Of a stretch of DNA of 36,342 nt, positions 1-9,000 are shown piece by piece. Numbering within the stretch: position 1 is the stretch's first letter; every line of letters starts with the position of its first letter. The position numbers and the translations under genes are program-made. Source of the stretch: Bacteroidia bacterium (GTDB lineage Bacteria; Bacteroidota; Bacteroidia; Bacteroidales; Dysgonomonadaceae); NCBI GenBank assembly GCA_025999435.1, contig BNXH01000012.1, forward strand, positions 1 to 36,342. The letters run 5' to 3'. A model generated the notes under the pieces. It made no database searches, was not told the DNA's origin, and saw nothing but the letters and a program-made list of their open reading frames with translations.

Positions 1-193
1 CAAACGTTATCCCGTCCGTGCCGGGCATACGGATGTCGAGAAATACCAAATCAACGGGATGGTCGAGCAGGAAATTTCCTGCCGATTCGGCATCTCCGAA
101 ACTTCCCGACAAGTCCAGCGCCGGGGTATCTTCCACCAACAGGCGGATAGCTTCGCGGCCTAAGGGTTCGTCATCAACAATAATACAGTTCAT
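1..193 (-). CDS. LytTR-type response regulator, N-terminal receiver part only
   Basis: The reverse complement from the ATG at 193 gives a 64-residue receiver-domain start that runs off the left edge. It opens MNCIIVDDEPLGREAI, with the acidic pair D7-D8, and continues to VDLVFLDIRMPG, where D53 is the expected phosphoacceptor. The start overlaps the stop of the upstream kinase gene by four bases (ATGA), the usual sign of translational coupling in LytS/LytR pairs. The output domain is not visible. In this family, partnered with a His_kinase/LytS sensor, it is nearly always a LytTR DNA-binding domain, so that part is family knowledge. Its likely target is the receptor gene at the head of the operon. 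Confidence 0.93.
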   Translation of the reverse strand, partial: MNCIIVDDEPLGREAIRLLVEDTPALDLSGSFGDAESAGNFLLDHPVDLVFLDIRMPGTDGITF

Positions 194-1929
194 ATCTTTT
201 TATATTTAAGTTCAATACTTAATTGTACCGTGTAGGAGGTTTCGTTTTCGGTTATCTCCAGCCGATACCTGTTTCCGTACAGCAAATCGAGGCGGCGGCG
301 CACATTGGGAAGCCCCAGTCCCCCGACTTCGTCCTTACGCATCGGGCGGAGCGGTTTGGAGTTGATACACCCGAAACACAAATTGTCGTTTTCCCTGCCA
401 AACCGCAGCCGGACGAACGAGAGGTTACGGTTGTCGTTGTTGTGTTTCACGGCATTTTCCACAAAGGGAATAAACAACAGCGGAGGCAGTGAAATTTCTT
501 CTACGCCGTCGTCTGCCGTAATGCTGAACTCGAAATTATCCCTCCGCAGCTTTTCGAGGTTCAGATAGTCGGTCAGGAAACGTATATCATCGCCAAGGCG
601 TATGGATTGCTTCGTGAAGCCGTGGAACTGATATTGCAGCATGTTGCTCAATTTATGGAGGACATTAGCCGCCTCGTCGGGATTTTTCTTTGTCAGGACA
701 ATAATATTGTTGAGCATATTGAACAGGAAATGGGGATTTACCTGGTTTTGTAACTGTTCCAGTTCCGAGCGCAGCCTTGCCGCTTCGAGTTCGGCGATAT
801 GCCGTTCGTTCCGTACCCAATGTTGGAAAAGGATGAAAACATTCACGCTAATCATCGGAAAACTTATCTTGATGGTATTGGTAATGGTATATAATACCTG
901 CATCCACGCAGAGAAGTGCCAGGCGCTGAAAGTAAACTGTTCATTATACCACCCAATTCCCTTAAAATAAGTTAGCTGCATGGGTATGACAATCACAAGC
1001 GCCGACAGCGTTACCGACATCAAATAAGCAGGCATTCTGTTCCGCATCATCAATTTCGGCATTAATACATGGATACTGAAATATATCAGGATTAGATAAA
1101 TAGACAGTGATAACGGCAGCATAAACAGGAGCGAAAACCATGTTCCATTGAGATTGGAGCTTAGTATCAGCGTGAATACCATTATCATCAACAGATGCCG
1201 TACTCCACGATAACGTTTCTCCGTCAATAAATTCAGGTGGGGTGATGACAGGTTGAACATTTGTGAGGGAAGTTCCCCCGGCGCGGTATGCCGCTTGTGT
1301 TCACTTTCATACAGTTGCAGGCGGAGCGATTTGCTTAGCTTCATCAACAGGGTGGAAGCTTCGGAAGGTGATTGCCGGACAATACCTGCTGTCCTGTCGA
1401 GCGTCTCAAACAATGCTTCGGAATCAATCCGTGTCCTGACTTTCTCCAATTCGCTCCGGGCGCTCTGTTCTTCCAAATCCCGCATCCGTGCGCCTGACTG
1501 CTTCCAGAGACGCATGAAGATAACAATCGCCGTCCCTGCCACACTGATAAAGTAAACGGCAATGCCGGAGAGCATCTCAAAAAATAAAATACTGTCTTCC
1601 GAAAAATACAAGTCTCTTCCGGGCGACAAGTGATAGTGGTCGATGAACAAGCGCTCAAAGCCTATTTCGATAGCGATAAAAATTATTGCAAGCGCCAGCA
1701 ATGAAACTATATATGCCGTAAAACGGTTTCGTAATAACAGGCGGGGCACGAGTACACGGATATTCAAGATTGTTGCAGCAAAATAAGTCAGCGTAATCAA
1801 CACAACCTCTACAGCCAACGCTGTATGGGCAATACGTAGTCCTTCTGATGAAATCAGATAAATCCTTCCCATAGCGATAAAGCCCAATACCGCGATAAGC
1901 GCCAAATTATTTGCTATCTTCCGTTTCAT
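190..1929 (-). CDS. LytS/YehU-family membrane histidine kinase with a duplicated sensor half
   Basis: A 579-aa integral-membrane histidine kinase. The functional C-terminal half has four hydrophobic segments (about 245-371), a coiled helix, the phosphoacceptor motif QVNPHFLFNMLNN with H400, the N-box FVENAVKHN (489-497) and the G-box GGLGLPNV (536-543), as in His_kinase plus HATPase_c proteins. The N-terminal half (1-210) repeats the same plan: four hydrophobic segments, VLVPRLLLRNRFTAYI matching HVLMPKLMMRNRMPAYL of the second half, and a helix ALFETLDR aligned to FLFNMLNN in which the histidine is replaced by E171. It has no ATPase domain of its own. The gene begins 7 bp after the receptor gene and overlaps the regulator gene. 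The stimulus is unknown; the context suggests a state of, or a ligand taken up by, the receptor. Confidence 0.93.
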   Translation of the reverse strand: MKRKIANNLALIAVLGFIAMGRIYLISSEGLRIAHTALAVEVVLITLTYFAATILNIRVLVPRLLLRNRFTAYIVSLLALAIIFIAIEIGFERLFIDHYHLSPGRDLYFSEDSILFFEMLSGIAVYFISVAGTAIVIFMRLWKQSGARMRDLEEQSARSELEKVRTRIDSEALFETLDRTAGIVRQSPSEASTLLMKLSKSLRLQLYESEHKRHTAPGELPSQMFNLSSPHLNLLTEKRYRGVRHLLMIMVFTLILSSNLNGTWFSLLFMLPLSLSIYLILIYFSIHVLMPKLMMRNRMPAYLMSVTLSALVIVIPMQLTYFKGIGWYNEQFTFSAWHFSAWMQVLYTITNTIKISFPMISVNVFILFQHWVRNERHIAELEAARLRSELEQLQNQVNPHFLFNMLNNIIVLTKKNPDEAANVLHKLSNMLQYQFHGFTKQSIRLGDDIRFLTDYLNLEKLRRDNFEFSITADDGVEEISLPPLLFIPFVENAVKHNNDNRNLSFVRLRFGRENDNLCFGCINSKPLRPMRKDEVGGLGLPNVRRRLDLLYGNRYRLEITENETSYTVQLSIELKYKKI

Positions 1930-1936
1930 GTTTCTT

Positions 1937-4297
1937 TTAAAACGTCACTTTATAATAAATATTGGGTATGCTGATAGCAGCTCCTGTCTTGTCCATTTGC
2001 CCGGTTCGGTAGTTATAGTCGAAATTCACGAACTCTTTTTTACCTGTCACATTTAGCATTTTTATTCCAAACTCATGTGCCAGACCCAGCCTGTTGATTT
2101 TAAGATTTATAGTTACGTGTGCAACAAATACGGCAGGATTTTGACTGTCCATCACGCGGTTCTCATCTTCAACGGGGCGCTGTCCGGCAAGTGACGCCGC
2201 TTCATCGAGGGGCGTATAATAACCGCCGCCCATCCAGTTCAGGCGAATGTTTACACCCAGTATGTTCTGCCTCTTTCGTCCAAGCATCCACTCTTTTCCG
2301 CCAAGTACATTGGTCAGGAAATGGCGGTTATAACGGGTATTGCGCCATACGCCGTCGCTACCGCGATATTTGGAATCGAAAGCGGAAGCTGTCAGCATGT
2401 AATAGTAACCGCCTTTCAGATACCGTTCAAAGGTGAAATCGACACCGAAATTCCGCCCTTTTCCGTCGTTTACCAACTGTTTGGACATGTAAAAGTCGGT
2501 TTGGTTGATAATGGAAATGCCGCTGCCAGGCACGACAGGCACATCGTACAGGTATTGGAAATAGGGTTCGACCTTGAAGTGCATATTGTCCGAAACATGC
2601 AAATCGTAGCTTAATACCGCATGAAATGCTTTGGCAAAATCAAGATTTTTATTCACGAGGCGATTGCCTGTTTCCGGCGTGGTAACGAAATAATAATCGA
2701 GCCTCTCGTGCCTGCTGTGCGAACCAACTGCCAAAGCAAACACATGTCGCGGGGACGCCTGCCAGCGGATGCTTGCCCGTTTTTCAAATGTCCAGTGCCG
2801 GTTGAGTGCAAAATATTGCACGTTCAGTCCCAATTGGGCAGTGAACTGTTCATTGAACTGATAAGACGACTGGGTGAACGCCGAAGTCAGCAGGCTACTT
2901 CCGTCGGCATCGGCAAAATTCTCCATCGGCTCGCCGTTAGTGTAAGGAGCGTTTGGGGCGATGTTATAATTGTCATCATAAAACAGGTTTGTAAGCGTGA
3001 CGCCGGTACGGTTTGTGTGCCGTGCGCTGAACTTCCTGTTCAAGTATGAATGGAAAATGAGATTGGTATTTTTGTCGAGCATATCCTGTATCCGTTGCGG
3101 ATTCCGGCGGTTGGCATCATACAGGTCTGTCATCGTATGATTTTGGGAATATGTGACGGCATACGTGGATTTGAGATAAGTATTCTCATCCAGAAAAATC
3201 TTATGCCCCAATCCTGCCGTGCCCATATACTGGCGAGCTGTCCCTTCGATGGGAATATAATCGAAATCGGACAGGTCGTCAGGCAGGTAGTTCACAAAAC
3301 CGTCGTTTGTTCCGATGCCCCACAGCGAGAAAACGCCCGCTTTTTGGGTGGGGAGATTAATTTTGAAAGATAAATCTTGGTAGCGCATACCGGAAACCTC
3401 TTTCATGTCGCCGCCGGCAATATCACCCGCCAAAGCCATTGACGAATAGCGGTAGTTAAAGAGGTAAGAAGCCCGCCCGCCCTTTTTGAAAGGACCTTCG
3501 GAAGCAAATTCCACGCCGAGCGTACCCAATTGCGCCGTATGCTCGTATTGCTGATTATTGCCGTTTCGCAGCGCCATGTCGAATACGCCCGACAGCGCAT
3601 TGTTGTATTCCGCAGGAAAAGCGCCCGCATAGAAATCCGAGTTGCCCAATACCTGCGAACTGAACGCCGTAAGAACGCCGCCACCCACGCCGCCAATTTC
3701 GGGATAATGGCTGGGATTAGGTATTTCAACGCCTTCCAATTTCCATTGCAGGGATTGCGGCGAATTGCCCCGGATGGCAATGCTGTTGCTTGTTACATCG
3801 CCCGCTACGCCCGCAAACGAACCGACCAGCCGTGCAGGGTCATCGAAACCGCCTGCATAACGGCTTGCTTCTTCCACGCTGAGCATCCGCGCCCCGGCCA
3901 ATGCCATCGGGTTGAGCGGCGCTTCCTTGTTCGTCTTCGGACGGACAACTATTTCGTCCAATGCCTGTACGCTTTCCTTCATTGTAATCTCCAGTACGGT
4001 TTCTTTGGCTGACGAAACCATCACTTCCCTGATTGTCGCCGGTTCATATCCGATAAACGACGCCTGGATGTTATAGCGTCCGACGGGCAGTGGCGGAAGG
4101 TGAAACGCCCCCTGTTCGTCCGTTGTCGTCCCAACGGTGGGATTTGTGTTCAACACTACCACCGTCACATACGATAACGTTTGTCCCGATGCCGCATCGG
4201 TGACGACCCCCCGGATGTTTCCACCCGGCTGCGCCATCGCCTGTACTGATAACCCGGCAATCATAATTGCCCATAAAACGAATACCTGTTTCCTCAT
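1937..4297 (-). CDS. TonB-dependent outer-membrane receptor with CarboxypepD-like N-terminal domain
   Basis: An outer-membrane active-transport receptor of 786 aa from the chosen start. The ATG at 4297 is preferred over an upstream one at 4369 because it begins directly with a signal peptide (MRKQVFVLWAIMIAGLSVQAMAQ). Residues about 26-110 form a carboxypeptidase-regulatory-like beta-sandwich (IRGVVTDAASGQTLSYVTV). A plug domain follows (SIAIRGNSPQSLQWKLEGVEIPNP) and then a long barrel ending in the aromatic IYYKVTF. No SusD partner is adjacent and the length is short for SusC, so it resembles stand-alone FecA/CirA-type receptors; the substrate cannot be told. It heads an operon with the kinase and regulator, whose likely binding sites lie just upstream, which suggests feedback control. 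Confidence 0.9.
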   Translation of the reverse strand: MRKQVFVLWAIMIAGLSVQAMAQPGGNIRGVVTDAASGQTLSYVTVVVLNTNPTVGTTTDEQGAFHLPPLPVGRYNIQASFIGYEPATIREVMVSSAKETVLEITMKESVQALDEIVVRPKTNKEAPLNPMALAGARMLSVEEASRYAGGFDDPARLVGSFAGVAGDVTSNSIAIRGNSPQSLQWKLEGVEIPNPSHYPEIGGVGGGVLTAFSSQVLGNSDFYAGAFPAEYNNALSGVFDMALRNGNNQQYEHTAQLGTLGVEFASEGPFKKGGRASYLFNYRYSSMALAGDIAGGDMKEVSGMRYQDLSFKINLPTQKAGVFSLWGIGTNDGFVNYLPDDLSDFDYIPIEGTARQYMGTAGLGHKIFLDENTYLKSTYAVTYSQNHTMTDLYDANRRNPQRIQDMLDKNTNLIFHSYLNRKFSARHTNRTGVTLTNLFYDDNYNIAPNAPYTNGEPMENFADADGSSLLTSAFTQSSYQFNEQFTAQLGLNVQYFALNRHWTFEKRASIRWQASPRHVFALAVGSHSRHERLDYYFVTTPETGNRLVNKNLDFAKAFHAVLSYDLHVSDNMHFKVEPYFQYLYDVPVVPGSGISIINQTDFYMSKQLVNDGKGRNFGVDFTFERYLKGGYYYMLTASAFDSKYRGSDGVWRNTRYNRHFLTNVLGGKEWMLGRKRQNILGVNIRLNWMGGGYYTPLDEAASLAGQRPVEDENRVMDSQNPAVFVAHVTINLKINRLGLAHEFGIKMLNVTGKKEFVNFDYNYRTGQMDKTGAAISIPNIYYKVTF

Positions 4298-4325
4298 GTC
4301 TGTTTTCTGTTTTAACTTGAAGCGA

Positions 4326-4354
4326 CAAAAGTAAAGGCGTTCAAAATACACAAA
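4326..4354 (-). promoter_or_regulatory. Bacteroidetes-type promoter for the receptor-kinase-regulator operon
   Basis: Read on the minus strand, TACTTTTG (4333-4326) matches the Bacteroidetes -7 consensus TAnnTTTG, and TTTG (4354-4351) stands in for the -33 box. The 17-nt spacing is slightly shorter than the usual 19-21. Transcription would start near 4319, about 20 nt before the ATG at 4297. Confidence 0.5.
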
Positions 4355-4355
4355 A

Positions 4356-4393
4356 GGATTTTTCGACAAAACACGGTGGTTTTTCGACCAAAA
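4356..4393 (-). promoter_or_regulatory. Two phased direct repeats, candidate LytTR regulator binding sites
   Basis: On the plus strand TTTTTCGACAAAA (4359-4371) and TTTTTCGACCAAAA (4380-4393), each preceded by GG, repeat with a period of exactly 21 bp. They abut the -33 box of the receptor promoter. LytTR regulators typically bind two about 9-bp direct repeats with an about 12-bp spacer (two helical turns) directly upstream of -35, so the geometry fits autoregulation by the regulator encoded at 193-1. Confidence 0.5.
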
Positions 4394-4450
4394 CGGATTT
4401 TTGAATGTATTTTTTAGGAAGTTGTCTATTTTTGATTCGAAAATGTTCTG

Positions 4451-4987
4451 TTATGCGGATAACACGTAATCGACCTTTAATATACCGGATTCAAACGTCT
4501 TGCTACCGCACAATTCCCATCTTGATGTTTTCATCTTGGATGGGAACAAAGGAATACCGTCTCCAAACATAACAGGGATGTAACAAAGGTGCAGTTCATC
4601 CACCAAATCATGGTTCAACAAAAGTCTTATTGTTTGCCCGCCACCTAAAAGCCAAATATCCTTACCATCCTGACGTTTGATTTGACGTATGTATTCCAAT
4701 ACATTTTCAGTAAGATACGATACGTTTGCCTTGGGTGGCAAATTATCTTTTCGACGGGAAAGCACATAAGTTGTTTTGTCTTTGTACGGCCAATCCACAT
4801 CAAAAGATGTTATCTCCTGATATGTACCATTCCCCATAAGGATCGTGTCTATCGAATTGTAAAGCACTTTATCCTTAAATTCTTTCAGGGCAGGAGCATT
4901 AAATCCTGCCAACCAATCCATTCCGCCATCAGGATAAGCAATGTAACCATCGAGCGACACAGCGATGAAAACTTTAATCTTTTTCAT
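4451..4987 (-). CDS. Dihydrofolate reductase family / RibD C-terminal-like reductase
   Basis: A 178-aa cytoplasmic protein of the DHFR-like/RibD_C fold (YwjB/YyaP group), an NAD(P)H-dependent reductase family whose physiological substrates are mostly unknown. The signature pieces are all present: KVFIAVSLDGYIAYPDGGMDWL at the N-terminus, MGNGTYQEI in the middle, TYVLSRR, and the nucleotide-binding loop WLLGGGQTIRLLL, followed by DELHLCYIPVMFGDGIPLF. Length is normal. It is not the essential folate enzyme FolA. It is on the same strand as the receptor operon, but a 150-bp gap holding that operon's promoter separates them, so it is probably transcribed independently from the structured leader upstream. 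Confidence 0.88.
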   Translation of the reverse strand: MKKIKVFIAVSLDGYIAYPDGGMDWLAGFNAPALKEFKDKVLYNSIDTILMGNGTYQEITSFDVDWPYKDKTTYVLSRRKDNLPPKANVSYLTENVLEYIRQIKRQDGKDIWLLGGGQTIRLLLNHDLVDELHLCYIPVMFGDGIPLFPSKMKTSRWELCGSKTFESGILKVDYVLSA

Positions 4988-5038
4988 TTTTCTTCAATTT
5001 AATTGTTTATACTGTGTTCGCCTGCATCCAACGAAAAA

Positions 5039-5240
5039 GCGTGGAATCCACACTGCTCCGATACGAGGTACTGGCATACCTAAGAATGAAACAGGCAATT
5101 CCACGCCATACTTTCGTATAGCATGAACATTGCGCGTTGGTCTCATTCTTAGTTTTGAAAAGTGCCAGTTTTCGTATCGAGACGTTCAGCGAACGTTATG
5201 TTATATAAACGGCTTTACAAGCCGCTATTTTCTATTTTTC
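5039..5240 (-). ncRNA. Structured leader or small RNA candidate with a possible pseudoknot
   Basis: About 200 nt with nested complementary segments: CGATACGA (5059-5066) with 5172-5179, CTGGCA (5071-5076) with 5163-5168, and CTAAGAATGA (5080-5089) with 5143-5152. These give one long three-part stem with internal loops. GCGTGGAAT (5039-5047), outside the stem, is perfectly complementary to ATTCCACGC (5098-5106) inside its loop, a pseudoknot layout. Two more hairpins lie at 5182-5196 and 5210-5224. A TACCTTTG -7 element on the minus strand (5253-5246) would place the start near 5239, making this the 5' leader of the reductase gene or a separate RNA. I do not recognise the family; the strand is inferred from the promoter only. 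Confidence 0.4.
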
Positions 5241-5245
5241 AGGGG

Positions 5246-5253
5246 CAAAGGTA
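5246..5253 (-). promoter_or_regulatory. -7 promoter element (TACCTTTG) for the structured leader
   Basis: CAAAGGTA on the plus strand is TACCTTTG on the minus strand, matching TAnnTTTG. No TTTG is seen at the expected distance upstream. It also lies in a perfect 7-bp inverted repeat, GGCAAAG (5244-5250) with CTTTGCC (5260-5266). Confidence 0.4.
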
Positions 5254-5546
5254 CAAATTCTTTGCCTATATTCATACTGTCCGAAAAATAGAAATAGAAA
5301 AGGTATTGATTGTTGTGGTTTCTCTCAAAAAGCAGTTATCGTGGCGAAGTTATTTGAAGCAATGGATAAACGAAGCAAGGTAAGGAATTTCGCTCATTTC
5401 CATATTGTTGCCCAATGCTTATTCCCGCCTGCCTAAATTTCTATTTTTTAAGTTTGTAATGAAGGGTTAAAACTGTAAAAGCATTTCGTTATGAGTAACC
5501 AAAATAGATTGGAAAAAGGGAAACGGAAAAGAAATGATTGAGTATA

Positions 5547-5577
5547 TTGGTAATATGAGGATTCTTTTGTAACTTTG
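5547..5577 (+). promoter_or_regulatory. Promoter P1 upstream of the 19-bp inverted repeats
   Basis: TAACTTTG (5570-5577) is a good -7 box, and TTGG (5547-5550), one base off TTTG, lies 19 nt upstream. Transcription would start near 5584 and run rightward through the inverted repeats towards the toxin-locus operon. The same bases include GTAACTTTGC, which fits the GTAnnTTTGC pattern of CTnDOT-type integration sites. Confidence 0.45.
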
Positions 5578-5635
5578 CAGTTCAATATCGTTCTTTGTAC
5601 TTTGTGAAAAATGACGTAAATAAACGAGACTCGCT

Positions 5636-5654
5636 CGTTTCTAAATCGTTACCT
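5636..5654 (+). repeat. Left arm of a perfect 19-bp inverted repeat
   Basis: CGTTTCTAAATCGTTACCT is the exact reverse complement of the sequence at 5835-5853. The two arms enclose 180 bp with no gene. The sequence just before (AAACGAG-actcg-CTCGTTT) forms an additional small hairpin that overlaps the arm. Confidence 0.9.
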
Positions 5655-5834
5655 GTCAAGAAAAATATTCTTGTAACTTGTTTGTTTTCAGCCGATAATA
5701 AAAATTCATGTGTCTTAAGCAATGGAAGTGTAAAGGTTTAGTTATCTTGCATATATCACCAATTTCTTTCAAATAGCAGTTAGATTGATTTAAATATCTC
5801 CTTTTCAATTAGTTACAAAGAGTTTCTTTTAGCG

Positions 5835-5853
5835 AGGTAACGATTTAGAAACG
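5835..5853 (-). repeat. Right arm of the perfect 19-bp inverted repeat
   Basis: AGGTAACGATTTAGAAACG pairs over all 19 bases with 5636-5654; identity stops abruptly on both sides. Its first 12 bases (AGGTAACGATTT) recur in the same orientation beside the integrase at 36072-36083. It could be a recombinase recognition site, an integrase arm site or the stem of an RNA hairpin. Confidence 0.9.
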
Positions 5854-5991
5854 GTTCTTTTGATTGAGTTTTGCTATCATTTGCTTGTCAGATAACTCTT
5901 GTGACAAAGATAAACAAAGATTTTACTTATAGATGTATTTTTGTAGCATTTTTAGTATTCGCAGATTCAAGTTCCATTTTTTCGGATTAAG

Positions 5992-6022
5992 TTTGTTATT
6001 TATTTATAAAAGTTTATTTTTG
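5992..6022 (+). promoter_or_regulatory. Consensus promoter for the toxin-locus operon
   Basis: TTTG (5992-5995), exactly 19 nt, then TATTTTTG (6015-6022): a full match to the Bacteroidetes -33/-7 consensus. Transcription would start near 6029, giving an AT-rich leader of about 45 nt before the ATG at 6074. A second, weaker TATTTTTG stands at 5936-5943 without a -33 box. Confidence 0.65.
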
Positions 6023-6073
6023 TAACCTAATCATTGTGACCTGATTCAGATCAAAATACAAACTATCTACTCA

Positions 6074-9000
6074 ATGGGACTCACTTTAACATCTTTACAC
6101 AAAAAATATATAATCTTTTTAATTGGTGTTTTCTTTTGTATTTTACCGCTCCATGCATCTCAGCTATCTGATGAGAATGGCGTTTTAGAAAGAGAATCTT
6201 CCGATCATTCCTCTATCATCTTCAATTCCAAAGATAATGACCCAGATGTCTTAACTGAAATAGCAAAAGCAATGGGTGCTTTTGATGTATTGGATAAAAA
6301 TAATTCTTATTCAGAGCTGATCAACCCGAATGATTTAGCAGAGCTTCCTATTGGTATAAGAGAAAATCGCGACAATGTAGAATATGGTATTGTGGTAACA
6401 AAAGCTAAATTTACTCCCGAATATGCCTTGATTAATGTGTATGCCCGAGTTGTAACTCCTCAACAAGGAATGGAAGGAGGCAAAAAAGAATTATACTTTG
6501 GAGCAGAAGGTGTAAAGCTTGGTTATTCAGGAAAAATTATAGGTGAAGCAAAGTTGTCGCTACTTGGAAATATCAATATTCCGTTTAATCAAAATAAATG
6601 GATGCTTACTTTAGAAGGAGGCAAAATAAATAAAATTGGAGGAGGAGAATCTTACAATGAGAACACTTATGTTATTATTGATTGTGACGGAGTCAAAGAG
6701 TTATCCTTAAAAGGGAATATTCAGATATCAAGGGATTTGTTAACTCCATTAGATATAAATGGAAAAGTTGTTGATAAACTTCCCAATGGTTCGTTAAATA
6801 GGGTTCGAGGAGATTTTGCATTAAAAGCCGCTGATTGGAATGACCTGCTAGTAAAAGTGAGTATTACACCCTTTGCTATTACCTCGCAAGTTGAAAAACA
6901 AGACAAAGGCTATTTCTCTTTTTTTGTAAACGATGCCATCCTGGATTTAAGCGATCTGCGAACAGATCCGTCCGTTCAGTTTCCTGAATATTACCAGAAA
7001 CATGGCTATTTGATAGACGGACCAAACTCATGGCGTGGAATCTATATCCAATCGTTAAAAGTCGGATTACCGGAAGAATTTAAAACTAAAGATAAGAAAG
7101 ACGCACCAGTCACCCTTTCTGCGGAAAATCTACTGATTGACAATTATGGTGTCTCGGGGAGTTTTGCCGCAGAGAATGTATTCCCTCTCGAAAAAGGCAT
7201 CACCAATAAGAACAACGCCTGGGGATACTCTCTTGACAGAATAGAAGTCGATTTGGCCGCCTCTAAAATAAGAGGCGCCAGCCTTTCGGGTAAAATAAAA
7301 CTACCAATACAAAAAGAGAATAAGGAAGAAAACAAGGAAGCCGTGTCAGGCTTCTTGGGGTATACAGGTTCTATCAGTGAAGAAGAATACCTTATATCGG
7401 TAACCTCTCTGAATGACATCAACTTTGATTTATGGAAGGCAAAAGCTACGATTGAATCAGGTTCTTCCATCGAAATGAGAGTGGTTAATAAAGAATTTTA
7501 TCCCAAAGCGATCCTAAACGGAAAATTGGCGATCAATGCCGGAGATGAAGATGACCCGGAAGAAGATAATGAAAAGAAAATCCTAAAATTCCAGGAGATT
7601 AAGTTTGAAGGATTGACACTACAAACAAAACCCCCGTATTTTACAGTAAAGTCTTTCGGAGCGTTCGGAGAACAGAAGATCGCAGGTTTGCCGGCCAGTA
7701 TCAGCGATATTATTTTGGTTGCTGATGGCAAGCAGGCAAACCTGAGTTTTGGAATAACCATCGGTTTGCAGGATAAAGGATTTGCTGCCAGTGGAATCTT
7801 ACACATCAATGGAGAGGTTTTGAGTGAAAATTCAACACAACAGTGGAAATATAAAGGCTTCAAATTATCTAAACTAGCTTTAGAAAATGTTGATATTGGG
7901 GTTGCTACGGTTTCCGGTTCATTAGAGATAATGAAAAAAGACCCTTTGTACGGAGATGGCTTTAAGGCATTTCTGAATGCGAAACTCACAGGACTACAAA
8001 AAGTAGAAGTGAGCGTCAATGCTGTTTTTGGATATAGCACATTCAGGTACTGGGGCTTTGAAGGTTCTGTCAACGGCTTGAAGATACCTGCCGGAACAGT
8101 ACAGATCACGGGTTTTTCTGGTGGAGCTTTTTACCATATGGTTCCCGACAGGGAGCAAACATTAAATCCAGTGTATAAAGACAAAGCTTTGGTGCTAAAA
8201 CCAGATAATAGTGTCGGGCTGGCATTAAGAGCAGGAGTCTATGGCAACTTATACAACGACGGGATAGCCTCTTTTATGGCCGGCTTCAATATGTCTACCA
8301 ATGCAAACGGAGGTTTGGCTAATATGGGCTTTATGGGAGAAGTCTTCATTATGGAAGACATAACAGCGGTTCTGCCCGATCCGTTTGCCGGCGTTAAGGG
8401 TAAATTCAAAGAAATTGTTGGAAAATCTAATTTCATAAAAGATTTATCTGAAAATAACCGGGTGAATTCTTTTCTTGATGTAGAGAAAGTAGACGACAGC
8501 TATCCTAAAGCTACCAAAATCACATCAGCTTTATATGGTAAGCTAGCAATGAACTATGACTTTAACAATAAGGTTTTTCATGCCAATCTGGATGTATATG
8601 TAAATGTTGCTAATGGTATTGTCAAAGGGGTAGGCTCCGGAGGCAGGGCAGGTTGGGCTGTGTTGCACATTGCACCCAAAGACTGGTATATGTATATCGG
8701 CACTCCTAACGATATGATCGGTTTGCGGGTAGGTCTGAAAAATTTCTATGTTGAGTCTTCCAGCTACTTCATGGTCGGAAGTTCTATCCCCGATAGTCCG
8801 CCGCCACCGGCAGAAGTTGCCCAAATATTGGGATTAGATATAAGCGATTTGGATTATATGAAAGACCTTAACTCCTTGGCAGACGGAAAAGGGTTCGCAT
8901 TCGGAACACATTTTAAGTTCGATACCGGAGATATGACGGCACTTTTCTTATATGCCCGATTCCAAGCAGGACTGGGAGCTGATATTATGCTTCGGAATTA

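Noticed and set aside
5162..5383. 73-codon open frame in the leader region
   Set aside because: It overlaps the structured inverted repeats, has no recognisable protein character and no promoter; composition is that of non-coding DNA.
5655..5834. Invertible promoter inside the 19-bp inverted repeats
   Set aside because: No TAnnTTTG box was found on either strand inside the segment, so inversion, if it happens, would not simply flip a standard promoter.
6721..8824. Several minus-strand frames of 60-200 codons within the 1563-aa gene
   Set aside because: Shadows of a strongly biased plus-strand coding sequence; no signal peptide, domain or promoter of their own.
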